Below, piece after piece: positions 1 through 8,645 of a DNA stretch of 64,000 bases. Source of the stretch: Bog-532 sp963732345 (GTDB taxonomy: Bacteria; Actinomycetota; Actinomycetes; Streptosporangiales; Streptosporangiaceae). Where the stretch lies: positions 248,001 to 312,000 of the forward strand of contig CAVSZI010000018.1 of the NCBI GenBank assembly GCA_963732345.1. Direction: 5' to 3'. A model generated the notes under the pieces. That model did not search any database and was not told the origin of the DNA. It was given only the letters and a program-made list of their open reading frames with translations. Within the stretch, counting starts at the first letter, position 1. Every line of letters starts with the position of its first letter. The translations under genes and the position numbers were made by a program.

Positions 1-18
1 GGACGGCCGCCCATCGAC

Positions 19-1584
19 GTGCGGCGGCTCCGGCACCCGTCGGAGCCGTCCCGGTTCGCTTTCGCCGCCGCCTCTTCCATCTTGCTGATCGGTCTCGGCC
101 TGCTGCTGCTGGCGCGGCTGGCCGGGTTCTTCTGGCTCGCCGTTACGGGCGCTGTCGCGCTCTTCGCGCTCGGGTCGTCCTGGTGCCTGGTGCAGCTGTA
201 CCGGGCCCGCCTGCTCGGGGCCGCTGTGCGGGTCACACCGGACACGTTCCCGGCGCTCAGCGCCGCCGCTATGGAGGTGAAGCAGCAGCTCGGTTACCCG
301 CGCCCGGTGGAGATCTTCGTCGCCGACATCGACGAACCGATGCTGCTCACCAGCTTCCTGGGCACCCACGTCCTCGTCATGAAGGGCGACCTGGTCGCCG
401 GCCTGATCAAGCCAGGAAGCCGCGCGCAACTGGACTTCGTCCTGGCGACATTCTTCGGGAAACTGAAGGCCAGGACCCTGGTGTGGGCGCCGGCTCTCAT
501 CGCTATCGATGCTCTCCGGCTGCCGCGCGTGCTGAACTTCCTCGTCGCTCCGTGGGAACGGGCCACCGTCTATACCGTCGACCAGGTCGCCGCGGCCAGC
601 TGCGGCAGCCTCGATCAATCGGTCATCGCCCTGAACCGGCTGCTGGTCGGGACGGACCTCGCGGACAGCGTCGGCATCACCGGACTGATGTACCAGGCGG
701 TGACCGTCAGGATCCGCTGGCTTCCCCGGATGCAGCAGCTGTACTCCCGCTCCCCGCTCATGACCAACCGGTATCTGAACCTGCTCGGCTTCGCCGGTCA
801 GTCGTCCCCGGACCAGGCCCGGGCCTTCTGCGCGGGCCTGAAGCGCGGCACCGAACTCGATATCCGGGAGATCCTGGCGAAATCGGCGCGGCTGCGGCAG
901 CGCGGCCCCCGCCGGCGGGTGGTCGCGGTATCCATCACCGCGAGCGCCGCCCTGCTCGGCGCGGCAGGCTACGGGTTGTTCTCCCCGGCTGCGCAGCGTC
1001 TTGCGGCGGAGCTGCATCGCGGGCCGGGCGGACCGCCGGCGGTGACGAGGCCAACGGCGGCATCCTCCGAGCCGGCTCTGTCCGCCCCGGCCCGTCCGGC
1101 GCCCACGTCCGCTCCGGCTTCTTCCGCGCGGGCCCTTCCTGCGGTGCCCAGTGACGCGGCGGCGGCCCTGGAGACCCACGTACCGCCCACCTTCGCCGCC
1201 TCGTGCGCCTCCTCCACACCTCCGGCCGTGACGACTGGTCTGGTCGCGGCGATCGCGTGCGCTCCCAGCGGCAGCGGCGCGCCCGCCAACGTGGAGTACT
1301 ACCAGTACGCGACCGCCGCCGACATGAACGCCGCGTTCAGCCATTACGCCGGCGCCATTCCCGCGGACGGCAGCTGCGATCAGGGCGGCCAGAGCGGAAC
1401 GTACCACTTCGCCGAGGGCTCGGCCGAGGGGACGTGGGCGTGCTATTACGACGCCACCGGCACCAGCCAGATGATCTGGACCAGCTCGAATCTGGACATT
1501 CTGGCCTCGGCGAACGCCCGCGCCCAGACGCCGCAGCAACTGAACGGCTGGTTCTTCTCCCCGGCGGAGACAGGGCCCCGGTAA
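19..1584 (+). CDS. M48-like membrane protein lacking the zinc motif
   Basis: Two membrane segments (about residues 15-55) precede a soluble region that follows the layout of M48 peptidases. Where that family has HELGH, this protein reads T144-F-F-G-K148, directly after L-D-F-V-L-A. The later helix (VDQVAAASCG) matches the M48 region that normally supplies the third zinc ligand. A third membrane segment lies near 300-320, then a Pro/Ala-rich linker (330-385) and a Cys-containing C-terminal domain of about 135 residues, probably extracytoplasmic. The zinc site is absent, so peptidase activity is unlikely; a scaffold or sensor role is inference. The GTG at 19 is the first start visible, but the frame is open to the left edge, so the true start may lie outside the window. 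GC-rich codon use matches neighbours. Confidence 0.75.
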   Translation: MRRLRHPSEPSRFAFAAASSILLIGLGLLLLARLAGFFWLAVTGAVALFALGSSWCLVQLYRARLLGAAVRVTPDTFPALSAAAMEVKQQLGYPRPVEIFVADIDEPMLLTSFLGTHVLVMKGDLVAGLIKPGSRAQLDFVLATFFGKLKARTLVWAPALIAIDALRLPRVLNFLVAPWERATVYTVDQVAAASCGSLDQSVIALNRLLVGTDLADSVGITGLMYQAVTVRIRWLPRMQQLYSRSPLMTNRYLNLLGFAGQSSPDQARAFCAGLKRGTELDIREILAKSARLRQRGPRRRVVAVSITASAALLGAAGYGLFSPAAQRLAAELHRGPGGPPAVTRPTAASSEPALSAPARPAPTSAPASSARALPAVPSDAAAALETHVPPTFAASCASSTPPAVTTGLVAAIACAPSGSGAPANVEYYQYATAADMNAAFSHYAGAIPADGSCDQGGQSGTYHFAEGSAEGTWACYYDATGTSQMIWTSSNLDILASANARAQTPQQLNGWFFSPAETGPR

Positions 1585-1639
1585 TCCCCGCGCAGCGTTT
1601 CCCCCGGGGCGATCGGCGCCCTTCTGGTAGGACTGGGCC

Positions 1640-1868
1640 ATGACGATCCTGGATCAGGGGAAGCCCGCTCACGCCGCGGCCGCGGGCCGCCTGCAATCCG
1701 AGCCGATTATCTGGCTGACCACCGTGACCCCGTCCGGGCAGCCGCAGTCCACCCCGGTCTGGTTCCTGTGACAGGACGGGGAGTTCCTACGGCTGGACGC
1801 CGCAGGGCTTCTCCGGCGACTACCCGCACGTGATCCGCGTGACCCCCACCCGCGCCCGCATCTGGTAA
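1640..1868 (+). pseudogene. Remnant of F420/PPOX-type flavin oxidoreductase gene(s)
   Basis: From ATG 1640 the frame reads like the N-terminus of the Rv3369-type pyridoxamine-oxidase-like family (MTILDQGKPAH, then IIWLTTV and STPVWFL). The codon expected to be Trp is TGA at 1769-1771. After a few more codons the frame shifts by +1, and the last 25 codons (GWTPQGFSGDYPHV up to the TAA at 1866) resemble the C-terminal part of a PPOX-fold protein. The whole piece is about half the usual length. A stop, a frameshift and a deletion together make it a pseudogene. The two halves may come from one gene or from two paralogues. Confidence 0.65.
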
Positions 1869-1971
1869 CCCTGCGGGCCGCGGGTTCCGCCGTGGCCGGC
1901 GGAGTAGTCACGCCCTTCAGTCGGAGCCGCGACTGCGTTCTCGACATCCCGCCGGGCAGCTTTTAGAGGGG

Positions 1972-2304
1972 CTAGTCGCTGAACCTCCAATTCTGACGCG
2001 CCATCCCCGTCACCACGTCGGCCGTGAGCTGATTGCCCTTCCCGTTCGCTGAAAGTACGCGATGGGTCGCGCGGTTCATCCAGGTGTGGAAGCCGCCGCC
2101 GCCAACCGGGCGGGCGACCCACCGCTGCCAGTTGGACCCGTTGAATCGCCGCAGCACGACCAAGCCGTCGCCAGGATCGCTGGCGCACGCGGCGACGGAC
2201 CACCGCCAGGTGCTGCCGTCCTGACGTACCTGCGCCGCTGAGCAGCCGGCGCAACCCCGCTGAACGGCCGGCCATACTGCGAGGTAGATGATGGCGGAAA
2301 AGAC
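1972..2304 (-). pseudogene. Ricin-type (beta-trefoil) lectin fragment
   Basis: A 110-codon open frame has no usable early start; its first upstream stop is at 2305-2307. It encodes two QxW-like motifs (N-W-Q-R-W and R-Q-N-W) and the phrases FHTWMNRATHRVLS and GNQLTADV, typical of ricin-B-type carbohydrate-binding repeats that end secreted hydrolases. The first Met lies inside the motif region (codon ending at 2163). No signal peptide or catalytic domain is present. I read it as the surviving C-terminal end of a secreted carbohydrate-binding protein. A short expressed lectin from the internal ATG cannot be excluded. Confidence 0.5.
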
Positions 2305-2325
2305 CTAAGCCCGGCATTACCGGGA

Positions 2326-4749
2326 ATGCTGAACGTCAGGCCGGGTAACCGGCCGGAACAGGAAGCCGGAGGGGAGGGGGCGGAACTGCCGGGCCGAAAT
2401 GCCGTCAGGCGAGAACAAGCGCGCGACGTGACCTCCCCGCCGCGAGTTCCACCGGGGGACGAACGCGTCCGCCGTCCGACGGATCTGCTGTTCGGGCTGC
2501 TGTCGCTGGCGGTCGTCCTCGTCGTCGTCGGCTCAATCCGGGCCCTCCCGCTCGGCAGTACTGAGCTCTCCAACGACGTCTCGCGCGCGCTGGAGCACAT
2601 ACCCCGCTGGCTGTCCTCGCTGGCCGCGGTGAGCGTCGGCATCGGCTGCTTCCTGTTCGCGGGCCTGGTCCTCTTCGTCCTGGTGCGGAGGGTGTGGCGG
2701 GACGCGCTGAACGCGGCCGCCGCGGCGCTCACCGCCGCGGTGGCCGCGATCGCGGTGTGGATCATCTGGCGGGTGCAGAACGGTTCCGTCGCGCACGCGG
2801 TGATCCACGGCAAGAACCCCTTGTATTTCGTGATCGAGTCCGCGTTCGTGGCGTTCCTGGTCGGCAGCGACCTGGCCCGGCGCTCGCGCTGGTTCCGGCG
2901 CTGCATGGGCTCGGCCGCCGCCCTGCTGCTCACCGGGCTCGCCATCGACGCGCTCACGCCTTACGCGGTCGTGATCGTGCTGTTCGGCGGGCTGATGACC
3001 GGCTGGCTGGTGCGCTGGCTGCTGCGCGCGGCGTCGGTCCGCCCCGCCACCGGCGAGCTGATGGCCTGGCTGAACGACCACGGTGTGGACATGAGCAGCC
3101 TCACGCGGCCCGATCCCCAGAACCAGGGCCGGATGGAAGGCACCCTCGCCGACGGCACCACGGTCGACGTGCACCTCGCGGACCGCGACACCCGGGGTTC
3201 GGGGGTCGCGCGACGGCTGTGGTCCCTGGTCCGGCTGCGGCCGGTCGTCGCGGGGCACGTCGCGCTCAGCTCGCGCGCCCAGCTCCAGCAACTGGCGCTG
3301 GCCAGCTCGCTGGCCCAGAAGGCCGGCGTGCTGAGCCCCTCCGTGCTGCTCCTCGAAGAGATGCCGACCGAGACGCTCATGCTGGCGATGGCCAGGCCGC
3401 CGGGTAACGAGCTCGGCGGGACGGTCAGCGCCGAGGACGCGACGGCCCTGTTCACCTCGCTGCGCGCACTGCATGACGCGGGCATCGCGCACCGTGATCT
3501 GCGTCCCGGCAACCTGCTGGTGAACGGGACCGCCGGTTTCACGTCGCTGGATGCGGCCGTGCCCGGGGCGAGCGTGCTGGTCCGGCGGCTTGACCTGGCG
3601 CAGCTTCTGGCTACCCTCGGACGGGCCGCGGGACCGGCCAACGCCGTCCGGGCGCTGCGAGCGGGGTACGGCCCGGTGGACGAGAATGCCGTCGCCGCGG
3701 TCATGCAGCCGCTCGCCCTGGCGCCGTGGGGATGGTCGGCCATGCGCAGCGCCGAAGGCTGCCTGACCCTGGTCCGCCACGAGCTGCTGGGCCCGGACAC
3801 CGCGGCGCCGGTCGCCCGCCTGGAACGGTTCCGCTGGCGGACCGTCCTCAGCGCGATCGCCCTCACCATCGCGGCCTACCTGCTCATCGGCGAGATCTCG
3901 AAGGTCAACCTGCTCGGGACGCTGCGCCATACGAACCTCGGCTGGTTCGCCGTCGCCGTCGCCGCATCGGCCGTCACCTACTTCGCGGCCGCCGCCAACC
4001 TGGCCGCTTTCGTGCCGAAACGGCTGTCCCCGATCCGCGGGTTCCTCGTCCAGCTCTCGACGGCCTTCGTGGGGGTGGCGATGCCCCCGTCGGTCGGCCA
4101 CGTGGCGGTCAACGCCCGCTACCTGCACCGGCAGGATGTGGACGAGGGCTCGATCACCGCGGCGGTCACGCTGTCACAGCTGGTGAACATGGTCACGACC
4201 GTCCTGTTGCTGGTGGCCCTCGGCCTGCTCACCGGGTCCGGGCTGAGCCGCTTCAAGATCGTGCCGGGGGCCGACGTGCTCATAGCGCTGGCGGTGATCG
4301 CCGGCGCGGCCGCCATCCTGATCTCGATACCTCAGACCCGCGCACAGCTGAACCGCATCGTCTGGCCGTACCTGCGGGGCATCTGGCCCCGCTTCCTCGA
4401 CGCTCTGTCCCACCCGCTGCGGCTCGCGGCCAGCGCGGGCGCGAACCTGCTGCTCACCGCCGCCTACCTGGTGGCCTTCTTCGCCTCGCTCTATGCGGTG
4501 GGTGCCCACCCGGCGATCCTTCCCGCCGCGGTCGTCTACCTCGCCGGTAACGCGGTCGGGTCGGCCGCCCCCACCCCCGGCGGACTCGGGGGAGTGGAAG
4601 CCGTCCTGGCTGCCGGGCTCACCGGTATGGGCATCCCCGCCCACGAGGCCATCCCCGCGGTGCTGGTGTTCCGCGTGGCCACCTTCTGGCTCCCGATCCC
4701 GGCCGGCTGGCTCACCTACCTCGGCCTCCAGCGCAGCGGCACGCTCTAA
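2326..4749 (+). CDS. Kinase-like / LPG-synthase-type flippase fusion membrane protein
   Basis: An 807-residue protein in three parts. Residues about 50-235 hold five or six membrane helices. Residues about 240-500 are a soluble kinase-like region with the catalytic-loop signature H389-R-D391-L-R-P-G-N396 and a Leu-Asp (D409) at the DFG position, so both metal-binding residues are kept although DFG reads DAA. Residues 505-807 match the lysylphosphatidylglycerol-synthase transmembrane (TIGR00374-like) flippase family, with the conserved P-T-P-G-G-L-G-G-V-E segment near the end. Lipid flipping coupled to phosphorylation is inference. The start is uncertain: ATG 2326 has a weak ribosome site, and GTG 2428 would remove a 34-residue charged leader without touching any domain. 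It stands alone, convergent with the next gene. Confidence 0.8.
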   Translation: MLNVRPGNRPEQEAGGEGAELPGRNAVRREQARDVTSPPRVPPGDERVRRPTDLLFGLLSLAVVLVVVGSIRALPLGSTELSNDVSRALEHIPRWLSSLAAVSVGIGCFLFAGLVLFVLVRRVWRDALNAAAAALTAAVAAIAVWIIWRVQNGSVAHAVIHGKNPLYFVIESAFVAFLVGSDLARRSRWFRRCMGSAAALLLTGLAIDALTPYAVVIVLFGGLMTGWLVRWLLRAASVRPATGELMAWLNDHGVDMSSLTRPDPQNQGRMEGTLADGTTVDVHLADRDTRGSGVARRLWSLVRLRPVVAGHVALSSRAQLQQLALASSLAQKAGVLSPSVLLLEEMPTETLMLAMARPPGNELGGTVSAEDATALFTSLRALHDAGIAHRDLRPGNLLVNGTAGFTSLDAAVPGASVLVRRLDLAQLLATLGRAAGPANAVRALRAGYGPVDENAVAAVMQPLALAPWGWSAMRSAEGCLTLVRHELLGPDTAAPVARLERFRWRTVLSAIALTIAAYLLIGEISKVNLLGTLRHTNLGWFAVAVAASAVTYFAAAANLAAFVPKRLSPIRGFLVQLSTAFVGVAMPPSVGHVAVNARYLHRQDVDEGSITAAVTLSQLVNMVTTVLLLVALGLLTGSGLSRFKIVPGADVLIALAVIAGAAAILISIPQTRAQLNRIVWPYLRGIWPRFLDALSHPLRLAASAGANLLLTAAYLVAFFASLYAVGAHPAILPAAVVYLAGNAVGSAAPTPGGLGGVEAVLAAGLTGMGIPAHEAIPAVLVFRVATFWLPIPAGWLTYLGLQRSGTL

Positions 4750-4772
4750 CCGCCGGTCAGCGGGCTCTGAGG

Positions 4773-5498
4773 TTATGCCGCTAGCTCGAGGGTGTGCTCC
4801 GGAAAGTCGACGATAACGACGGAGTTGGTGCTGCCGAACGCGTTGGGTTCGTACCAGTCGGCCTGCCACACGTTCTCCCAGCGCTCACCGTCCAGCAGGT
4901 ACCGGTAGCGGTAGCTGCGGCCCGGCTCGAGCGGGAGAGTAACCTGCCAGGCGCCGTCACTGCCGCGCTGGAGCGCGATGCTGCCCGCCGACCAGTCGTT
5001 GAAGTCGCCGCACAGCACCACGTTGCCTGCGCCGACCTCGCCCGGGAGGGTGAAGGTGACATCGACGGTGCGCGCCGCAGCGGGCTCGGCTGACGTGCCA
5101 GGCTGCGCGGCCGGTTCCCGGGCCGCCAGCCCGTGCCGGGCCAGCTCCGCCGCGACCGGCTGGCCGGTTTCGGCGGGCGCATCGGCCGCGTCGGGTACGT
5201 GCTGGCTGTCTTTCTCCGGCGGGGCAGCGGCCTGCTCCTGGGCGGCCTGCTCCTGGGCGTCGCTGGTGGGCCCGGTCCGCCCCAGCAGATCGCGGCCGCG
5301 CGCGGGGATGGTGCCGTCGGCCAGCAGCCAGCCGACGAACCGGACCATCGACCTGAGGAGCCGCCCGAAGCCGGAACGAAGGATCGCGTCCTCGTTCCAG
5401 TAGCGGGCCAGGAGGTGATCGTCGAAGAAGGCAAACGGCCGCCGGACAGCTGTGTACTGCAGCTTGGCAATCCGGCGGGAGATCGTGACGGGGTCCAT
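4773..5498 (-). CDS. Glycogen-binding (CBM48/isoamylase N-terminal) domain protein
   Basis: A 241-residue protein. The N-terminal 70 residues are helical and basic; residues about 75-145 are an Ala/Glu/Gln-rich low-complexity linker with a repeated QEQAAQEQAA stretch. The C-terminal 95 residues form an isoamylase N-terminal or AMPK-type glycogen-binding beta sandwich, recognisable by V-V-L-C-G-D-F-N-D-W-S and the later Y-R-Y-R-Y-L-L-D-G-E-R-W. There is no catalytic domain, so it is probably a carbohydrate-binding adaptor in the cytoplasm rather than an enzyme. ATG 5498 opens directly onto the conserved start. It diverges from the glutamyl-tRNA synthetase gene. Confidence 0.8.
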   Translation of the reverse strand: MDPVTISRRIAKLQYTAVRRPFAFFDDHLLARYWNEDAILRSGFGRLLRSMVRFVGWLLADGTIPARGRDLLGRTGPTSDAQEQAAQEQAAAPPEKDSQHVPDAADAPAETGQPVAAELARHGLAAREPAAQPGTSAEPAAARTVDVTFTLPGEVGAGNVVLCGDFNDWSAGSIALQRGSDGAWQVTLPLEPGRSYRYRYLLDGERWENVWQADWYEPNAFGSTNSVVIVDFPEHTLELAA

Positions 5499-5800
5499 CG
5501 TGCTCTGCTTCCTAACAATTGGTGTCGTGGCGCAGCGTCGGCGCTGTCGCGGCGGGTCCTGAGGTCACCTTGCCGGGTCCGAGGCAGCCGCACAACGACC
5601 GACAGGCCGGTTTCGCGCTGTTTTCGGCCGGCTAGGGCCGTGCTGCACCTGGGAAGCTCACCCTCTGCAGCACGGCCTCTACTTCGCCGGCGGCCTGCGA
5701 AGAGCCGTCCGGCGGGCGAGGGCGTGTCCCGGCCGGACGGGCCCCCGGCGGCCGCACGGTAGGCTGGCGTGTCGTCCGTTTCTGATGGAGCCGCCTGCCC
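5499..5800. other. Divergent intergenic region with strong hairpins
   Basis: No gene is supported here. On the plus strand there is a perfect 12-bp inverted repeat with an 18-nt loop (5636-5677), preceded by a weaker GC stem around 5605-5630 whose loop contains TTTCGCGCTGTTTT. These lie 120-195 nt before the synthetase start, so they would be in its 5' leader if transcription starts upstream of them. No convincing -10/-35 pair was seen. Confidence 0.5.
5636..5677. promoter_or_regulatory. 12-bp perfect inverted repeat upstream of GluRS-like gene
   Basis: GGCCGTGCTGCA at 5636-5647 is mirrored exactly by TGCAGCACGGCC at 5666-5677 with 18 nt between. No U-run follows, so it is not a classical terminator. 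Possible roles are a leader hairpin for the synthetase gene, a bidirectional terminator for readthrough, or an operator. Only the repeat itself is observed. Confidence 0.55.
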
Positions 5801-7450
5801 ATGCTCAGCCCCGAACTGATCGATTCGCTGTTCCCGCAGGGCCTGCCGGGCCCGGACGAGTGGGAACGGCGGTACCCGCCGCGCGAGCTGCCCGCCGGCG
5901 CCGAAGTCACCCGGTTCTCGCCCAGCCCCACGGGTTACCTGCACATCGGCGGGGTCTACGTGGCGATCATCGACGCGGACATCGCGCTGCATTCGGGTGG
6001 CACCTACCTGCTGCGGATCGAGGACACCGACCAGGCCCGGGTCACCGAGGGCGCCGTCGACCAGTTCGCGGACGCGCTGGCGTACTTCTCGATCAGCCCG
6101 CAGGAAGACGACCTGAGCGGCCAGTACGGCCCGTATGTCCAGTCGAGCCGCCAGGAGATCTACCTGACCTACGTGCGCGAGATGCTCTGCCAGGGCCAGG
6201 CGTACCTGTGCTTCGCGACCAAGGCGGAACTGGAGGACATCAGCGCCCGCCAGCGGGCGGCCGGTGCGCTGCCCGGCTACTACGGGCCGTGGGCGATCTG
6301 GCGGGACGCCGCCGAGGAGCAGGTCCGCGAACGGCTCGCGGCCGGTGACCCGTACGTGGTCCGGTTCCGTGCGCCGGGCACCGCGTCCCGGGTCACCTAC
6401 ACCGACGCGATCCGCGGCGAGATCACCGCCGACGACAACCGCAACGACGCCGTCATCCTGAAGAGCAGCGAACAGCCGCTGCGCCTGCCGACGTACCATT
6501 TCGCGCACGCGGTCGACGACCACCTCATGCGGGTCAGCCTGGTCATCCGGGGCGACGAGTGGATCTCCTCGGTGCCGCTGCACCACCAGCTGTTCGACGC
6601 GCTAGGTTTCCCCCGGGTGCGCTACGCGCACATCGCCCCGCTGATGAAGCAGGACGGCGGCAGCCGCCGCAAGCTGTCCAAGCGCAGGGACCCGGAAGCC
6701 AGCGTCGGTTTCTACATCGAGCTGGGCTATCCGGCCGAGGCGGTGGAGTATTACCTGCGTGGCCTGGCCAACGGGCGGCTGGCCGAGGTGCCCCTGCCCG
6801 AGGCGCTGGCCACGCCGATCAGCCTGGATGATTTCGGCGCGGCCGGGCCGCTGGTCGACCTGGTCAAGCTCGACGACATCAGCGCCGACTACATCGCCAC
6901 CCTGCCCGCCGCCGACATCCTGGCCCGGGTCATCACCTGGGCGCAGGCCTATGACCCGCCACTGGCGGAGGTGCTGGCCGCGGAATCGGACCTGGCGCTG
7001 GGGGCGCTGGCCATCGAGCGCGAGGGTGTCCCCAACCCGCGCAAGGACCTGCGCCGGTGGGCCGACTTCCGCGCCGTGTACGGGTACTTCTTCCCGGAGA
7101 TCTTCGAGCCGGTGACCGATGCCGCCGATCCCCGGTTCGGCGGGCTGGCCCCTGGGATAGTTCGTTCGGTGGCGGAGGACTTCGCTGAGGGGTACCAGCC
7201 GCCGGCGCCGGACATCGAGTGGTTCGGCCAGATCCGCGACCTCGCCGCGCGGCTGGGGTTCGCGCCGAACCAGAAGGCCTACAAGCAGGATCCGGAGAGT
7301 TACCGGGGCTCGATCCGGGACGCGTCGCAGGTCATCCGGGTGCTGCTAACCGGGACGACCCGCAGCCCCGACCTCGCCGCCGTCGCCGCGGTGCTGGGCG
7401 CCGATGAGGCCGTGCGCCGGGTCCGGGCGGTAGTCGGGCCGCCTGCGTAA
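5801..7450 (+). CDS. Glutamate--tRNA ligase-like class I synthetase (atypical, second type)
   Basis: A 549-residue class I synthetase of the GluRS family, which charges tRNA with glutamate using ATP. The HIGH motif is H48-I-G-G51 inside F-S-P-S-P-T-G-Y-L, and the KMSKS-type loop is K291-L-S-K-R295. L-R-I-E-D-T-D follows the first motif as in GluRS. The protein is longer than ordinary bacterial GluRS and has the V-Y-x-A-I-I-D wording of a variant I recall mainly from Firmicutes. An actinobacterium normally carries a standard gltX elsewhere, so this is probably an additional, perhaps transferred, copy; that is inference. No ribosome site is obvious before ATG 5801. It is not in an operon; the next gene begins 31 bp on with an unrelated function. 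Confidence 0.85.
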   Translation: MLSPELIDSLFPQGLPGPDEWERRYPPRELPAGAEVTRFSPSPTGYLHIGGVYVAIIDADIALHSGGTYLLRIEDTDQARVTEGAVDQFADALAYFSISPQEDDLSGQYGPYVQSSRQEIYLTYVREMLCQGQAYLCFATKAELEDISARQRAAGALPGYYGPWAIWRDAAEEQVRERLAAGDPYVVRFRAPGTASRVTYTDAIRGEITADDNRNDAVILKSSEQPLRLPTYHFAHAVDDHLMRVSLVIRGDEWISSVPLHHQLFDALGFPRVRYAHIAPLMKQDGGSRRKLSKRRDPEASVGFYIELGYPAEAVEYYLRGLANGRLAEVPLPEALATPISLDDFGAAGPLVDLVKLDDISADYIATLPAADILARVITWAQAYDPPLAEVLAAESDLALGALAIEREGVPNPRKDLRRWADFRAVYGYFFPEIFEPVTDAADPRFGGLAPGIVRSVAEDFAEGYQPPAPDIEWFGQIRDLAARLGFAPNQKAYKQDPESYRGSIRDASQVIRVLLTGTTRSPDLAAVAAVLGADEAVRRVRAVVGPPA

Positions 7451-7481
7451 GCGTCGCGCGGCGCCCAGCTAGGGTGACGCT

Positions 7482-8642
7482 ATGCCGGTCGAACGCTTGC
7501 TGCCCAGCGCCGAGGCCGAGGAACTGGTGGGCCTGGCGCGCGACATCGCCGTGTCCGAGCTGAAGCCCATCGCCAGCCAGTATGAGGCGGAGGACCGGTT
7601 CCCGCGGGAGAAGTTCCGCCTGCTGGGCAAGAGCGGACTGCTGGGGCTGCCCTACCCGGAGCGCTGGGGCGGTGGCGACGTCAGCTACGAGGTCTACCTC
7701 CAGGTGCTGGAGGAACTGGCCGCGGCGTGGATGACGGTCGGAGTCGGCCTGTCCGTGCATACCATGTCCTGTTATCCGCTTTTCCGGCTCGGCACCGATG
7801 AGCAGCGGGAGGAATGGCTGCCCGCGATGCTGGGCGGCGACCTGCTCGGCGCGTACGCGCTGTCGGAGCCGCACGCGGGCTCGGACGCGGCGGCGCTGTC
7901 CGCCCGCGCCGTCCGGGACCGCGACGACTACGTGGTCAGCGGGACCAAGGCGTGGGTCACGCACGCCGGGCAGGCGGACTTCTACACGGTGATGGTCCGC
8001 ACCAGCGACGAGGGCGGACGCGGGGTCAGCTGCCTGCTGGTCGACGCGGGCACGCCGGGCCTGGCCGTCGGCGCGCTGGAGCACAAGATGGGCCTGACCG
8101 GCTCGCCGACCGCGCAGCTTCTCTTTGATGGGGCTCGCGTTCGGGCCCGGCGGCGGCTCGGTGCCGAGGGCCAGGGCCTGAAGATGGCCCTGGAGGCGCT
8201 CGATTCCGGGCGGCTCGGCATCGCCGCGTGCGCGGTCGGCCTGGCCCAGGCGGCGCTGGAAGAGGCGGTGGCGTATGCGGCCCAGCGCACGCAGTTCGGC
8301 CGGCCGATCATCGAGTTCCAGGGCCTGGAATTCCTGCTGGCCGACATGGCGGCCGGGGTGGAGTCGGCGCGCGCGACGTATCTGGAGGCGGCGCGCCGCC
8401 GTGACCGGGGCCTGCCGTTCCACCGCCAGGCGTCCATTGCCAAACTGGTGGCGACCGACATGGCCATGCGCGTGACCACGGATGCGGTGCAGGTGCTCGG
8501 CGGCGCGGGCTACACCCGCGACTTCCCCGTCGAGCGGTATATGCGGGAGGCGAAGGTGCCGCAGATTTTCGAGGGCACGAACCAGATCCAGCGCATGGTC
8601 ATCGCGCGGGCTCTGCGAGGAACTCTCCGAGACAAGGGATGA
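7482..8642 (+). CDS. Acyl-CoA dehydrogenase
   Basis: A 386-residue FAD-dependent acyl-CoA dehydrogenase carrying out alpha,beta-desaturation of an acyl-CoA thioester. The N-terminal helical domain, the middle beta domain with Y-A-L-S-E-P-H-A-G-S-D and the C-terminal helical domain are complete. The catalytic base is the Glu in I-F-E-G-T-N-Q-I near the C-terminus, as in short/medium-chain enzymes. R-T-Q-F-G-R-P-I is the usual helical-domain motif. ATG 7482 fits the family length. The stop is 3 bp before the next gene's ATG, so the SDR at 8646 is almost certainly co-transcribed. The chain-length preference cannot be read from the sequence. Confidence 0.9.
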   Translation: MPVERLLPSAEAEELVGLARDIAVSELKPIASQYEAEDRFPREKFRLLGKSGLLGLPYPERWGGGDVSYEVYLQVLEELAAAWMTVGVGLSVHTMSCYPLFRLGTDEQREEWLPAMLGGDLLGAYALSEPHAGSDAAALSARAVRDRDDYVVSGTKAWVTHAGQADFYTVMVRTSDEGGRGVSCLLVDAGTPGLAVGALEHKMGLTGSPTAQLLFDGARVRARRRLGAEGQGLKMALEALDSGRLGIAACAVGLAQAALEEAVAYAAQRTQFGRPIIEFQGLEFLLADMAAGVESARATYLEAARRRDRGLPFHRQASIAKLVATDMAMRVTTDAVQVLGGAGYTRDFPVERYMREAKVPQIFEGTNQIQRMVIARALRGTLRDKG

Positions 8643-8645
8643 TTC

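Noticed and set aside
2533..4128. 531-codon minus-strand open frame
   Set aside because: Antisense to the kinase/flippase fusion gene; His/Arg/Gln-rich nonsense.
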